A stretch of DNA of 49,150 nucleotides from CAIVAT01 sp037128705 (GTDB lineage Bacteria; Bacteroidota; Bacteroidia; Bacteroidales; FEN-979). The position numbers were made by a program, and so were the translations under genes. Under the pieces are notes generated by a model. The model did no database searches. It was not told the DNA's origin and saw only the letters and a list, made by a program, of their open reading frames with translations. The stretch's first letter is position 1; every line of letters starts with the position of its first letter. The stretch covers positions 1 to 49,150 of the forward strand of contig JBAXVX010000029.1 in the NCBI GenBank assembly GCA_037128705.1, in the 5' to 3' direction. Shown here piece by piece: positions 37,487 through 47,074 of this stretch.

Positions 37487-38161
37487 CTACTTGATGACGA
37501 CCCACCTGGTTTTCGATTCATATTTTGTTGTGATCTTTCCCCCTACCTGGGTTCCCTGCTGCAAGGCGGCTATAGTAGTACGCTCAATATAAACCCTGAG
37601 GGGCATTTCAGAATTATAGAGAGCCAGGTCTGAACCCCTGACGGTGATGGAAGTCGCACCAGCCACGGAGGTGGATACTTTTGCAACCGGAATAAGGATT
37701 CCAACATGGATTGTGATGACATCAGACGAGCCTCCGCAGGGAGCCCCGCTCCATTCTATTACATTGTCCCTGTTTTTATATAAGGTATCCACAGCGGGCA
37801 GTTCGATGGTTCGCTGCAATTTAGCAGTGTTGGTATAAACCCTGTTCCAGGCATCTTTATAAACAAAGGTGCCTTCCTGAACCTGTTCGTTTACATAGAT
37901 TGATTCATAGACCGAATTTGCAGGGTTGAAATTCATGGGATTTCCGTTCAGGGTGATACTGCTGGGAGGATAAAGAATCACACGGCTATACCAATCCAGG
38001 TCATAAAACCGGATGCCAAAATAGGAATCCAGGTTGTCAGAGTCATAAATGTACCAGATCTCCTGCTGGATGTGGTCAGGATCAGTAATATCCGATTGTT
38101 TCTTTTTACAACCGGCGAAAATTAGAATACTTATTACGAGAAGGAGTAGTGGTTTTTTCAT
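37487..38161 (-). CDS. Lipoprotein of unknown function
   Basis: A 224-residue protein with lipoprotein signal LLVISILIFAGC (Cys18) followed by a Lys-rich KKK linker. The mature part is beta-rich, with WYIYDSDNLDSYFG and GIRFYDLDWY near the start and no known catalytic motif. It is not recognised. It ends 25 bp from the convergent rlmI-like gene. A minus-strand -7 box TAAATTTG (38182-38189) lies 20 bp before the ATG, back to back with the aminotransferase promoter. Confidence 0.7.
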   Translation of the reverse strand: MKKPLLLLVISILIFAGCKKKQSDITDPDHIQQEIWYIYDSDNLDSYFGIRFYDLDWYSRVILYPPSSITLNGNPMNFNPANSVYESIYVNEQVQEGTFVYKDAWNRVYTNTAKLQRTIELPAVDTLYKNRDNVIEWSGAPCGGSSDVITIHVGILIPVAKVSTSVAGATSITVRGSDLALYNSEMPLRVYIERTTIAALQQGTQVGGKITTKYESKTRWVVIK

Positions 38162-38181
38162 GGCAAATTGCTTTAGGTATA

Positions 38182-38189
38182 CAAATTTA
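38182..38189 (-). promoter_or_regulatory. -7 box TAAATTTG of the 37487-38161 lipoprotein gene
   Basis: Minus-strand TAnnTTTG 20 bp before the ATG, 17 bp from the plus-strand box at 38207. Confidence 0.55.
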
Positions 38190-38206
38190 GCATTTTATTA
38201 AAAATA

Positions 38207-38214
38207 TATCTTTG
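38207..38214 (+). promoter_or_regulatory. -7 box TATCTTTG of the aminotransferase gene
   Basis: TAnnTTTG 16 bp before the ATG at 38231. It is part of a compact divergent promoter pair. Confidence 0.6.
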
Positions 38215-38230
38215 TAAAAAAAAGAAATTG

Positions 38231-39424
38231 ATGAACCTTGATTTTCCCGAACCATCAGAATTTGTGCGGCTTTGGTCGCTCGACGAAAAAACGGTCTTCC
38301 TGAACCACGGCTCTTTTGGCGCCTGCACCCGGTATGTCCTTGAAAAACAAACACAATACCGGCGACAGCTCGAACATCAGCCGGTCAGATTTTTTATGCG
38401 GAAGATGGAGGATTTGTTTAACGATTCCCGGCGGAAAGTTGCATCGTTCGTCAATGCCAGGCCCGATGACCTGGTTTTTACAACCAATGCAACTGCGGGG
38501 GTGAATACTGTTTTCAGATCACTGAAATTTAATCCGGGGGATGAAATCCTGTGTACTAACCATATTTATGGAGCCTGCAGGAAGCTCCTGGAATATATCA
38601 GTGAACAAACCGGTGCAAAGCTGGTGGAGGCCAGGTTTGATTTCCCGGTTTCCTCACCCGGACTGATCCTGGAAGCTATCCTGGCGAAAGTGACTGCGAG
38701 GACACGGATAGCGCTTGTTGATCATATCACCTCTGCCACTGCAATCATCCACCCGGTCGGGGAGATTGTAAGGGAGCTGGAGAAACGAGGGGTGGATACC
38801 ATGATTGACGGGGCCCATGCATTGGGAAGCATTCCCCTCGACCTTGAAAATATCGGCGCTGCCTATTACACTGCAAATTGCCATAAATGGCTGTGCACGC
38901 CAAAAGGAGCCGCCATCCTGCACGTACGAAAAGATAAACAGCCTGGAATTGTTCCTGTGGTGATCAGTCACGCCGGACATAAGGCAGAACCCTTTCCCGA
39001 ACGTTTTTTCTGGCCCGGAACCTTTGATCCGACGGCCATGCTATGTGTGAAGGATTCCATTGAATATATGGAGACGGTTATCCCCGGAGGGTGGCCCGCC
39101 ATCATGAACCGAAACCACCGGCTTTGTATTGAGGCAACCAATTATATCTGTGGACAACTGGGAATTGAAAGACCATGCCCCGATTCAATGCTGGCCACTA
39201 TGGCGACATTCCCCTTGCCAATATCCAAACCAGGGGCCTCTCTCAATTATAAAAGTGCAGATCCTTTACAGGAGATGCTTTACAGTAAGTATGGCATTGA
39301 AATTCCCGTGTGGGATTGGTCATCCCCGCCATCAAAACTTATCAGGATTGCCGTCCAGCTCTATAATTCCATGGATCAATTCCGTTATTTTGCAGCAGCC
39401 CTGAACGAATTGCTCAGAAAGTAA
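38231..39424 (+). CDS. Class V aminotransferase (isopenicillin-N epimerase-like)
   Basis: A 397-residue PLP-dependent enzyme of fold type I. It has the LNHGSFGACTR N-terminus, the FTTNATAGVN phosphate-binding segment, DHITSATA, DGAHALG with the PLP-binding Asp, and the Schiff-base Lys in NCHKWLCTPKG. This set is seen in isopenicillin-N-epimerase-like and cysteine-desulfurase-related members. No Fe-S assembly or beta-lactam genes are nearby, so the substrate is open. The in-frame TTG 3 bp upstream is less likely than the ATG. It is convergent with the M4 protease gene. Confidence 0.87.
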   Translation: MNLDFPEPSEFVRLWSLDEKTVFLNHGSFGACTRYVLEKQTQYRRQLEHQPVRFFMRKMEDLFNDSRRKVASFVNARPDDLVFTTNATAGVNTVFRSLKFNPGDEILCTNHIYGACRKLLEYISEQTGAKLVEARFDFPVSSPGLILEAILAKVTARTRIALVDHITSATAIIHPVGEIVRELEKRGVDTMIDGAHALGSIPLDLENIGAAYYTANCHKWLCTPKGAAILHVRKDKQPGIVPVVISHAGHKAEPFPERFFWPGTFDPTAMLCVKDSIEYMETVIPGGWPAIMNRNHRLCIEATNYICGQLGIERPCPDSMLATMATFPLPISKPGASLNYKSADPLQEMLYSKYGIEIPVWDWSSPPSKLIRIAVQLYNSMDQFRYFAAALNELLRK

Positions 39425-39443
39425 CCTCAAATTGCAAAACGAA

Positions 39444-39471
39444 TCACCCTGTCACCCTGTTACCCTGTCAC
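39444..39471. repeat. Octamer repeat TCACCCTG at a convergent junction
   Basis: TCACCCTG, TCACCCTG, TTACCCTG, TCAC. The last unit contains the stop codon of the minus-strand M4 protease gene (39468-39470). Same unit as the array at 16367. Confidence 0.85.
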
Positions 39472-42400
39472 TTAACAACAACCTTCCTCGTTACCGTGAA
39501 GTCCTTCCCGACAACCTTCACCAGGTAAATTCCTGCTGAAAATCCCGAGAGATCAATGGTTGTATTTTTATCAGTGGAATGGATTGAAGAGCCCATCCGG
39601 ACTCCGCGACAGTCATAAACATCAAGGACATAGGGATCGGCCTGTTGCTGATCAAAGGCAACATGGACCATTTCGTGGGCCGGATTTGGAAAAATCTTCA
39701 AACCAAGCTGCCGGTTCTCCTCTTCAACCCCCAGGGAACGGGTCCCCTGGGCAAACCATACGCCCCATTTGGCTTCAGTGATAATCACGTTGGCCGTGGT
39801 GGATGCCGGATTAATTTTATCCGGTAACATGGCCAGAGAAGCAATGGAAGGTGCATTGTTATAAGGCGTTGAAAAAATAATATTGTCATCCAGCTTGGAA
39901 TAGTTTGGGTAGCTCAGCGTCGACCCGTTGCCGAATACTTCTACAAAGTCGCCGGTTTCAAGATTGGCGGTCAGGACACTCACGGAATTCGTGTTGCCAT
40001 CCAGGTAATCGAATGCGCAAACGGAGGGCGAGTTTTTCGATAGCGACGGATTCCCGATGCTGATCCCTTCAGGAATACCTGAAACCAGCTTGAACACATC
40101 ACCGTTGCCCCAGTCACCGGTGGCTTCGTTCCATACCTGCATGAAACTGATGTCCCAGTAATCCACGTTTTGTCCTGATGTGGAGCTGTTCATCACATTA
40201 TAGGCATCATACATGACGAACTCGCCGCTGTAATCCCATTCGAGTGCATCCGCATACAAAACATTGAATGTGACCACGCCCTGCTGGGTTGTCGGGTTGT
40301 ACAGGGGTGCCTTTACCCATTGCTGCTTCTGGTAACTGTAAAGATAGATGGAGGAATCCTGGTATTCGGTGACAGCGGCGATCTTTGTCCCATCCTTTGA
40401 TACGGCAACATTCGACCAGATCGCCTCTTCCTGAATGATGCTCTCCTGGGGCTGGCTGCCCAGGGTGATGGCATGCATCTTCTTGTCGGCTCCAATGAAA
40501 ACGGCCAGACTGCCGTTATCGACGATGCTTGGCTTACTGATCAGCGGGGTTTGTGAAATAGGGACAAAGTTTGAAGCATCTGTTGCGGCAATGTATAAGG
40601 TGTTGGGATCTGAAGTGGCCGTGTTGACTAACAGAATGTAATCCTGGCCCGGGTTTACAGGAAGCGGGTTCTCGTAATTTCCGGCGCTGCCATCCGTGAT
40701 TCCGACTTCATCAAAGGCAGCTTTTGCAGCATTTACCTCCGCCGAACCATCTCCATAAAGATCTTTGGCAGATTGAATTACAGCCAGGCGGCAGTCGATG
40801 AATTGTGATGACCGGGTCAGGTACTGAAAAAGCGTTCTGAAAAAGGTTTGTTCCCCTTTATCGATCCCAACAGCCGTTGCATATTTATAAAACGCAAAAT
40901 TGATAATCCCGCTGTTGATGTGAACACCCCCATTGTCCTCCGTTCCATTGTACATTTCACTCATATTGGCGGGCTGGTATCCCGGATCGTTCAAGCTTGA
41001 TCCTCCGTTATGTGGATTTGACATATCACGCAAACATCCCGTCGGGAACATTCCCGGCTTGACAATGTCCTCCCCGATCTTCCAGTTCTGCCGTTCTACG
41101 ACCGCCCCAGATATATCTGAAAACGCTTCATTCATAGCGCCCGATTGATTCTGGTACTCAAGATTGGCCGAAGCTTCATCAAAGGCATGGCCCAGTTCAT
41201 GGGCGCTTACATCAAGCGCACCAGCCAGTGGTTTAAACTGGGTATCTCCATTGCCGTATACGATACACACACCATTCCAGTAAGCATTATCCAGTCCGTT
41301 CCCGCTATTCTCAGTTGCATTGATCACGCTGAGAATCGATCCTCCCTTGTTGTTCCATGAATTTTTATTATGGGTGGTCCTGAAATATTCATAGGTGATC
41401 CCTGCATTGTACTGTGATGAAATGACTTTCGGGTTCCAGGTATTGTTCGTGGATGAAACAAGAGCCGGGTTGAATCCCTGTACAGAAGGGCTTGTATAAT
41501 TCGCATCATATACCCGCATGGTACCTTCCTGGTTTTGAGGGTTATACATGGGCCGCGACACATCAACCATGAGGTAGGTCCCTCCTTCAAGATAGGCATG
41601 AATGGTCCGGTTTACCCCATTCAGGTCGGCTTCGGTGGCTGTTACGTCGCCATCACGCTGCGTATTGTTGAAACAATGGATGATGGAACCGGTTTTGGCA
41701 TCAACAAAATACTCCCAACGCTCAAGAAAGTTAGGCCTGATGGTGATATGCCAGGTGAGGAATTGCTGCCTCGGATCACGGTTCTTGTGGTAGATGACCA
41801 GCTCCTGCATCGGTTCGTTATATTGGAGCAGAGACTTTTGATATGAATCAAGCTCCTGAAATGAGGTTTTTTCAGATACATCAGTGATCACGGTCATCTG
41901 GGCCCGGGACGACCCGATGGAAGGATGCACATCCGGCATGGTTGAAGTCGGGTAGGTGTTTCCATTAAATAACCCGATGTGATCACCGGAGGAATGCAGG
42001 TAAATCTCTCCGCCGTAAACCGGGATTCCCTGGTACACCTGCTGCATTTTGATATGGTAAATGCCTAGTTTATCACGTTCCTGGCTTTTCACCTCAAATT
42101 CAGACCGGGCATCCTTAATTCTGAGGTCTCCCTGCAAGGCTCCGAGGTATTCAAAACAGGCCGCATCCAGATTCCCCGCCGATTTGAGATCAATGCTTAA
42201 TGAATTGGTCAGTTTGCCCGAGAGAAAAATCAACTGCCCGTTCTGATTAAAATGCTTGTCACTGAAGGTGTTTTTTTCCTTTGAAAAGAAGGGTAAAGGA
42301 TGACTGACAGGCTTAAACGAACCGGCCTGGCTCAGCCTGATGGCCGGGGAAACACTGTTCCCGGGAAGGGGCTGAAGCTGTTTTGGCATAAACCCTGCCG

Positions 42401-42509
42401 ATTTCGCCGATTTGGTCTTTCCCGAAAATGGATTGACCTGCCCCGAAATGGATGGAGCCAGCGAAAAGAAAAGAATCAGAGAGGTGAAAAAAAGTATACG
42501 ATTTTTCAT
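39468..42509 (-). CDS. T9SS-secreted M4 (thermolysin-type) metalloprotease
   Basis: A 1013-residue secreted protease. Signal peptide about 1-23 (..SLAPSISG). An FTP/PepSY-type propeptide (about 75-270) acts as intramolecular chaperone and inhibitor. The catalytic domain has HELGH (about 436-440), the third zinc ligand in GAMNEAFSDISG (about 462) and the transition-state His in GGVHINSGIINFAFY (about 527). A beta-propeller-like region follows (about 625-920), then a T9SS type A domain beginning LKIFPNPAHEMV and ending VTRKVVVK. It is probably exported by T9SS and matured by propeptide cleavage to digest extracellular protein. A lipoprotein gene lies 17 bp upstream on the same strand and is likely co-transcribed. 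Confidence 0.93.
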   Translation of the reverse strand: MKNRILFFTSLILFFSLAPSISGQVNPFSGKTKSAKSAGFMPKQLQPLPGNSVSPAIRLSQAGSFKPVSHPLPFFSKEKNTFSDKHFNQNGQLIFLSGKLTNSLSIDLKSAGNLDAACFEYLGALQGDLRIKDARSEFEVKSQERDKLGIYHIKMQQVYQGIPVYGGEIYLHSSGDHIGLFNGNTYPTSTMPDVHPSIGSSRAQMTVITDVSEKTSFQELDSYQKSLLQYNEPMQELVIYHKNRDPRQQFLTWHITIRPNFLERWEYFVDAKTGSIIHCFNNTQRDGDVTATEADLNGVNRTIHAYLEGGTYLMVDVSRPMYNPQNQEGTMRVYDANYTSPSVQGFNPALVSSTNNTWNPKVISSQYNAGITYEYFRTTHNKNSWNNKGGSILSVINATENSGNGLDNAYWNGVCIVYGNGDTQFKPLAGALDVSAHELGHAFDEASANLEYQNQSGAMNEAFSDISGAVVERQNWKIGEDIVKPGMFPTGCLRDMSNPHNGGSSLNDPGYQPANMSEMYNGTEDNGGVHINSGIINFAFYKYATAVGIDKGEQTFFRTLFQYLTRSSQFIDCRLAVIQSAKDLYGDGSAEVNAAKAAFDEVGITDGSAGNYENPLPVNPGQDYILLVNTATSDPNTLYIAATDASNFVPISQTPLISKPSIVDNGSLAVFIGADKKMHAITLGSQPQESIIQEEAIWSNVAVSKDGTKIAAVTEYQDSSIYLYSYQKQQWVKAPLYNPTTQQGVVTFNVLYADALEWDYSGEFVMYDAYNVMNSSTSGQNVDYWDISFMQVWNEATGDWGNGDVFKLVSGIPEGISIGNPSLSKNSPSVCAFDYLDGNTNSVSVLTANLETGDFVEVFGNGSTLSYPNYSKLDDNIIFSTPYNNAPSIASLAMLPDKINPASTTANVIITEAKWGVWFAQGTRSLGVEEENRQLGLKIFPNPAHEMVHVAFDQQQADPYVLDVYDCRGVRMGSSIHSTDKNTTIDLSGFSAGIYLVKVVGKDFTVTRKVVVK

Positions 42510-42526
42510 AGAGTTTGATTTAAAGG

Positions 42527-42943
42527 TTAAAAAATGGTCATGAGATAATCATAAAATTCCTTAACTTTTTCAGGCATGGCTACACCCGTCTCTCCCCACC
42601 TGACCTCATTCTTCCGGGGGGGCGTTTTCATGATCAGGTAATAGGTCATATTGCCGGGATGGCTGAATTTTATGGTTTCGAGACCTATTGCAGTTGCCTT
42701 ATTGAATATTTCCTGGGTCTTCTTTTTTTCAATTTTTTTTACCTCCTTCCATTCTCCATCGAATCCTTTGCTTATAAAAAGCTGACCGTTATCAAGCAGG
42801 CTGTATTCCCTGATCATGCCGGTCACCCCTCCTGAACTTCCTGCGACAATTTGGGTGTCGTTGTATGTTTTTGGGGTATACCGCACAGATTTACAGGAAG
42901 AAAGAGCCATGAGGGAAGAGAGAAGGAGGATAAAATATTTCAT
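42527..42943 (-). CDS. Small lipoprotein upstream of the M4 protease gene
   Basis: A 138-residue protein with lipoprotein signal LLSSLMALSSC (Cys17). The mature part has a small alpha/beta pattern with GGVTGMIREYSLLDNGQLF and ends KEFYDYLMTIF; a similar fold occurs in other short Bacteroidota lipoproteins. No enzyme motif was seen. It is 17 bp before the M4 protease on the same strand. A role in protease export or inhibition is possible but rests only on this linkage. Confidence 0.65.
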   Translation of the reverse strand: MKYFILLLSSLMALSSCKSVRYTPKTYNDTQIVAGSSGGVTGMIREYSLLDNGQLFISKGFDGEWKEVKKIEKKKTQEIFNKATAIGLETIKFSHPGNMTYYLIMKTPPRKNEVRWGETGVAMPEKVKEFYDYLMTIF

Positions 42944-43017
42944 CAGGGATCATTTATAAAGGTAAAATCGATGCGAATATAATGCATCATATTATTTAGA
43001 CCAAATAAAATATTTAT

Positions 43018-43025
43018 TATATTTG
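43018..43025 (+). promoter_or_regulatory. -7 box TATATTTG of the acyl-CoA ligase gene
   Basis: TAnnTTTG 20 bp before the ATG at 43046, in an AT-rich stretch. Confidence 0.55.
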
Positions 43026-43045
43026 GTGATCATAAGCATGATCCA

Positions 43046-44950
43046 ATGAAAAATCTGCTGGACTTTTTTCATGACAGTGTTGAGCGTTTTCAAGATAACA
43101 TCTATCTGTGGGAAAACCGCGGTGATGGTTACGCAGGAATGACGTATGGCGAGACAAAAGAACAGGTTTATCGTACGGCTGCCGGCCTCATTTCGATTGG
43201 CATTAAAAAAGGAGACCGGGTTGCCTTGTTATCGGATGCAAGAAATGATTGGGCCATCTGTGAGTTTGGCATCCTTTTCTGCGGAGCGGTGAATGTTCCG
43301 TTATCGGTGCGTTTGAGCGAACCGGAGGAGATCAGGTTCAGGATTGTACATTCAGGTGCCCGCATGATCATCGTTTCAGGTAACCAGGTGAACAAAATAA
43401 GAAAGATATGGAGAGAACTCCCACTTCTTGAAAAGATCATCCTTCTCGATGACATTCCTCCTGAATCACCTGATGAAATCCACATAATGGCTGTAAGGAA
43501 TGCCGGAGACCGGTTTCTTTCCACCCATACTGATGTTTTCAACGAGCGTATGGCATCGGTGCTACCCGGTGATTATGCCAACATCAGCTATACCTCGGGT
43601 ACAACCGCCGATCCAAAGGGGATCATCCTGACCCACAGGAATTTCGTAGCCAACATTCAGCAAAGCTATTCTTTGATGGATATCAGCGATGACTTCACAA
43701 CATTGCTGATACTCCCATGGGATCATGCCTTTGCGCATACGGCCGGCATCTATTGTTTTATGGGAAAAGGAGCCTCCATAGCTTCGGTCCAGGCAGGTAA
43801 AACAGCCATGGAGACATTAAAGAACATTCCAAAAAACATAAAGGAAATAAAACCGCACCTGCTTTTTACCGTTCCTGTCCTGGCTAAAAATTTCAGGAAG
43901 AATATTCAGAAGTCGATCAAATCAACAGGTCCGGTGAATGAATTCCTGTTCAATACTGCATTAAAGACTGCCCTGATCTACAATGGCCGTGGGTTTGATA
44001 AAGGAAAGGGCATTACATTCTTCCTTTGGCCATTTCTCCGGATTTTTGACTTTTTCATCTTCAGGAAAATACGGGAAAGTTTTGGTGGCCGGCTTGAATT
44101 TTTTATCGGGGGAGGAGCCCTGCTTGATATTGATCTTCAGAAATTCTTTTATGCAATCGGCATCCCGATGATGCAGGGGTATGGCCTCACCGAGGCATCC
44201 CCCCTTATTTCGTCCAACGCGCTCCACAGGCACAAGTTAGGATCATCCGGGTTTGCGGTTGCCAATCTTGAATTGAAGATTTGTGATGAGGAAGGCAATA
44301 AACTCCCGGTCGGAGCCAAAGGTGAAATTGTGATCAAGGGTGAAAATGTGATGGCTGGCTACTGGATGAATGAGGAGGCAACCCGGAATTCAATCAGGCA
44401 TGGCTGGCTGCATACGGGCGATTTAGGATATGTTGATCAGGATGGATTTCTATATGTACTCGGGAGGTTCAAAAGCCTGCTCATTGCCGATGACGGAGAA
44501 AAATACAGCCCCGAGGGAATGGAAGAGGCCTTTACTTCCCAATCAGGATTCATCGAGCAATGCATGCTGTTCAACAACCAGAGTCCATACACCATTGCGT
44601 TGATCGTTCCAAACAGGGAGCGTTTGCTGCGTTACCTTGGCAGGGACTTTGAGCTCCACTCAAAAGAAGCCGCAACGGCAGCCCTGGAAAAAATACGGCA
44701 GGAACTACAGGAATACAGGAGTGGTAACAGGTTCGGAACCATGTTCCCCCAGCGATGGTTGCCTTCGGCCATGGCCATTCTTGACGAGGGATTTACAGAG
44801 GAAAACCAGTTACTCAACTTTCAGTTAAAGATTGTGCGGGGTAAAATTATAGACCGGTACCAAAAAACAATTGATTTCCTGTATACCCCGGAAGGAAAAA
44901 ACCTTCAAAATGAAAGAAATGCAGCGGCCATGAAGAAAATATTGTCCTGA
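43046..44950 (+). CDS. Long-chain fatty-acid-CoA ligase (AMP-binding)
   Basis: A 634-residue adenylate-forming enzyme. The P-loop ISYTSGTTADPKG (about 180-192), the GYGLTEASPL motif (about 380), HTGDLGYVDQDG (about 450) and the GRFKSLLIADDGEK hinge are diagnostic. It activates fatty acids with ATP and CoA via an acyl-AMP; length and the AMP-forming pattern match long-chain acyl-CoA synthetases (FadD/FAA type). It is probably peripheral to the inner membrane. It stands alone, divergent from the small lipoprotein gene and convergent with a serine hydrolase gene. Confidence 0.9.
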   Translation: MKNLLDFFHDSVERFQDNIYLWENRGDGYAGMTYGETKEQVYRTAAGLISIGIKKGDRVALLSDARNDWAICEFGILFCGAVNVPLSVRLSEPEEIRFRIVHSGARMIIVSGNQVNKIRKIWRELPLLEKIILLDDIPPESPDEIHIMAVRNAGDRFLSTHTDVFNERMASVLPGDYANISYTSGTTADPKGIILTHRNFVANIQQSYSLMDISDDFTTLLILPWDHAFAHTAGIYCFMGKGASIASVQAGKTAMETLKNIPKNIKEIKPHLLFTVPVLAKNFRKNIQKSIKSTGPVNEFLFNTALKTALIYNGRGFDKGKGITFFLWPFLRIFDFFIFRKIRESFGGRLEFFIGGGALLDIDLQKFFYAIGIPMMQGYGLTEASPLISSNALHRHKLGSSGFAVANLELKICDEEGNKLPVGAKGEIVIKGENVMAGYWMNEEATRNSIRHGWLHTGDLGYVDQDGFLYVLGRFKSLLIADDGEKYSPEGMEEAFTSQSGFIEQCMLFNNQSPYTIALIVPNRERLLRYLGRDFELHSKEAATAALEKIRQELQEYRSGNRFGTMFPQRWLPSAMAILDEGFTEENQLLNFQLKIVRGKIIDRYQKTIDFLYTPEGKNLQNERNAAAMKKILS

Positions 44951-45000
44951 CGCTTCGGCCCTGTTTTCATTGTTGAAATTTCCTGTATTGTTTGATTTTT

Positions 45001-46356
45001 CTAAGATTTTATCGTTCCCAGGATATCTTTCAGAAGCAGATTGAAATTCATTCCACCGGAGGACTTCGGCGAAAATCCGACCACCACGATAATCAGATCT
45101 TTCGAAGGGATGATAAATATACGCTGCCCGTTATACCCAAAACAGAAGTACATATCCTCCGGCGCTGATGGATAATATTTTCCCCGGTTCAGCCAGAAGA
45201 ATGAACCATAGCTTCCTTTACTGTCGGCAACTGGCATAGTTGAATATTTCACCCATCCTTCAGGTAAAATGCGTTCGCCATTGAAAACGCCATCATTCAG
45301 ATAAAGTGCGCCAAACCGGGCGAAGTCACGCACCGTAGCGTAAATATAAGAAGAGCCCGCCTGGGTGCCGGTCGGATCGACTTCAAACACCACATCCTGC
45401 ATCCCGGTTCGGTCGAACAGCCGGGATTGGGCAAAGGACCAGTACAGATCATCCCGGTCGAATTTTTTTCGCATCAGTTTACTCACGATATTTGCCGAGC
45501 CTGAGGAGTAATACCAATGACTGGCGACCGGGTAGTCAAGGGGTTGCCTGGAGGCGTAACCCGCAAAATCGTTGTGCTCGTAAAGCATCAGGGTTACATC
45601 CGAACGATTGCCATAATCCTCGTTCCAGTGCAACCCACTTTGCATCTTCATCAGGTTGTTTATGGTGATTGTTCTGCGCTCATCGTTTTGCCACATCGAA
45701 ATCCCGGCGGGTTGGTTTATGTCCAGTTTCCCCTCCATCACCATGATGCCTGCCAGTGCATTGGTAAAGCTTTTGGCCATGGACCAGCTTAGAAACCTGG
45801 TTTTTTTATTGAACTGTCCCTTGTATTTTTCCGCGACCGGAATTCCTTTGTGAACGACGATTGATCCGAATGCATGGCCATTGTATTCATTTCGGACGAC
45901 TAGCCTGTCCATGATTTCTGCCAGGGCTTTTTTATCAATTCCGGTGTTCGTATCATGAACCACATTTCCAACCGGCCATTCAATTGTATCTGGGTCAGCG
46001 TTCTCTCCGGGCAGGGCAGGAAATTGAATTTTTCTCAAGGCTGTTTCATCCGCATTACGTAACAGGGTACTCCCGAATCCTTCCCGGAAAATGGCTTTGG
46101 ATTTACCCCATAAAAACCGGCTGGTCACGCTCTTTTCCTGATAGTTTACCTCGTTGCTTGCATATCGGATAAATGAGAACCTGAGATCGGTGGCCTCCAC
46201 CTCCCCGGGATCACGGTTGGAAATAAATACTGCTGAACACAGGTATTTGGCCGGGTATCCGGTAATGATGGGCAGCAAGGAATTCAAATAAATCCCCCCC
46301 CAGGTTAAAAATGCGAGGAAAAGAACACCCAGAACAATGAAAATTCGTTTTTTCAT
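45001..46356 (-). CDS. Serine hydrolase, class C beta-lactamase-like
   Basis: A 451-residue protein with an N-terminal membrane segment or uncleaved signal (residues about 5-30). The beta-lactamase-fold core carries the SxxK nucleophile motif as WSMAKSF (about 190) and YSSGSAN as the YxN motif. This family includes DD-peptidases, esterases and penicillin-binding-like hydrolases; length and lack of other motifs do not settle the substrate, and drug resistance should not be assumed. It follows a lipoprotein gene at 16 bp on the same strand. Confidence 0.85.
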   Translation of the reverse strand: MKKRIFIVLGVLFLAFLTWGGIYLNSLLPIITGYPAKYLCSAVFISNRDPGEVEATDLRFSFIRYASNEVNYQEKSVTSRFLWGKSKAIFREGFGSTLLRNADETALRKIQFPALPGENADPDTIEWPVGNVVHDTNTGIDKKALAEIMDRLVVRNEYNGHAFGSIVVHKGIPVAEKYKGQFNKKTRFLSWSMAKSFTNALAGIMVMEGKLDINQPAGISMWQNDERRTITINNLMKMQSGLHWNEDYGNRSDVTLMLYEHNDFAGYASRQPLDYPVASHWYYSSGSANIVSKLMRKKFDRDDLYWSFAQSRLFDRTGMQDVVFEVDPTGTQAGSSYIYATVRDFARFGALYLNDGVFNGERILPEGWVKYSTMPVADSKGSYGSFFWLNRGKYYPSAPEDMYFCFGYNGQRIFIIPSKDLIIVVVGFSPKSSGGMNFNLLLKDILGTIKS

Positions 46357-46372
46357 GGGGATATAATATCAC

Positions 46373-47074
46373 TCATTCTTTCTGTCCTGCATAAATTGAA
46401 CTGTTCGCGGCATTATTGTAAGCATAATCGATTATTCTCAGCGTATCATTGTGGGCACTGCAATAAATCCTGATCCATCCATAGGTATATTCATTGTCCT
46501 GCATGAACCGGATGGCTAAATAACGATCTCCCTTCCCTTTAAACTGACCCGCATCCAAAAAGGTTCCCAATACGCCCGTTCCGCTTCCCCAGTAACCGTT
46601 CCCGGAAATGGGATCTGATGCGTTCAGAGCATCGGGGTAACCATAGGTGGAATTGTCAAGAATTTCAATGGAAAGAGGAATCACCCTGGCAGCCAGTGAA
46701 TCGAACGATTCAGGGAGCCCGTTGGGGTTATATTTGTTCAGGTCAATAATTTCAAATCCAATGTCTGACCTGGCATCTCCAACCAGGTCAAAATCCTTTT
46801 GCCCGGTTGAAATAAATTCAACATTGATCCATCCGTTCAGGATGCTGTCAATATGTTTGGATATCGCATCATCGCTTTGCTGCAATACTGAAACATCCCT
46901 GATAAGCACGACTTCTTTATTCAGCGGGTGATAAACGATGTCCTCATTTTTTGGATCACTGCCGGTTTTGGTGCAGCTGATCATGGCTGAAATAATGAAG
47001 AACAGGGAGAGACCTAAGATGATCCGGTTTTTTCTCCGGGAAGTTCTTCTGAAATCTGGTTCCATATTTTTCAT
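46373..47074 (-). CDS. Lipoprotein of unknown function
   Basis: A 233-residue protein with a basic N-terminus (RRTSRRKNR), a hydrophobic helix and lipobox IISAMISC (Cys34). ATG 47074 is used; an internal Met four residues on is also possible. The mature part is beta-rich and contains NEYTYGWIRIYCSAHNDTL near the C-terminus, a pattern seen in many short Bacteroidota lipoproteins without known role. It starts the operon with the serine hydrolase. Confidence 0.65.
   Translation of the reverse strand: MKNMEPDFRRTSRRKNRIILGLSLFFIISAMISCTKTGSDPKNEDIVYHPLNKEVVLIRDVSVLQQSDDAISKHIDSILNGWINVEFISTGQKDFDLVGDARSDIGFEIIDLNKYNPNGLPESFDSLAARVIPLSIEILDNSTYGYPDALNASDPISGNGYWGSGTGVLGTFLDAGQFKGKGDRYLAIRFMQDNEYTYGWIRIYCSAHNDTLRIIDYAYNNAANSSIYAGQKE

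Noticed and set aside
45001..46356. Antibiotic-resistance beta-lactamase
   Set aside because: Only the general fold motifs (SMAK, YSSGSAN) are present; this broad family is mostly esterases and peptidases, so resistance cannot be claimed.
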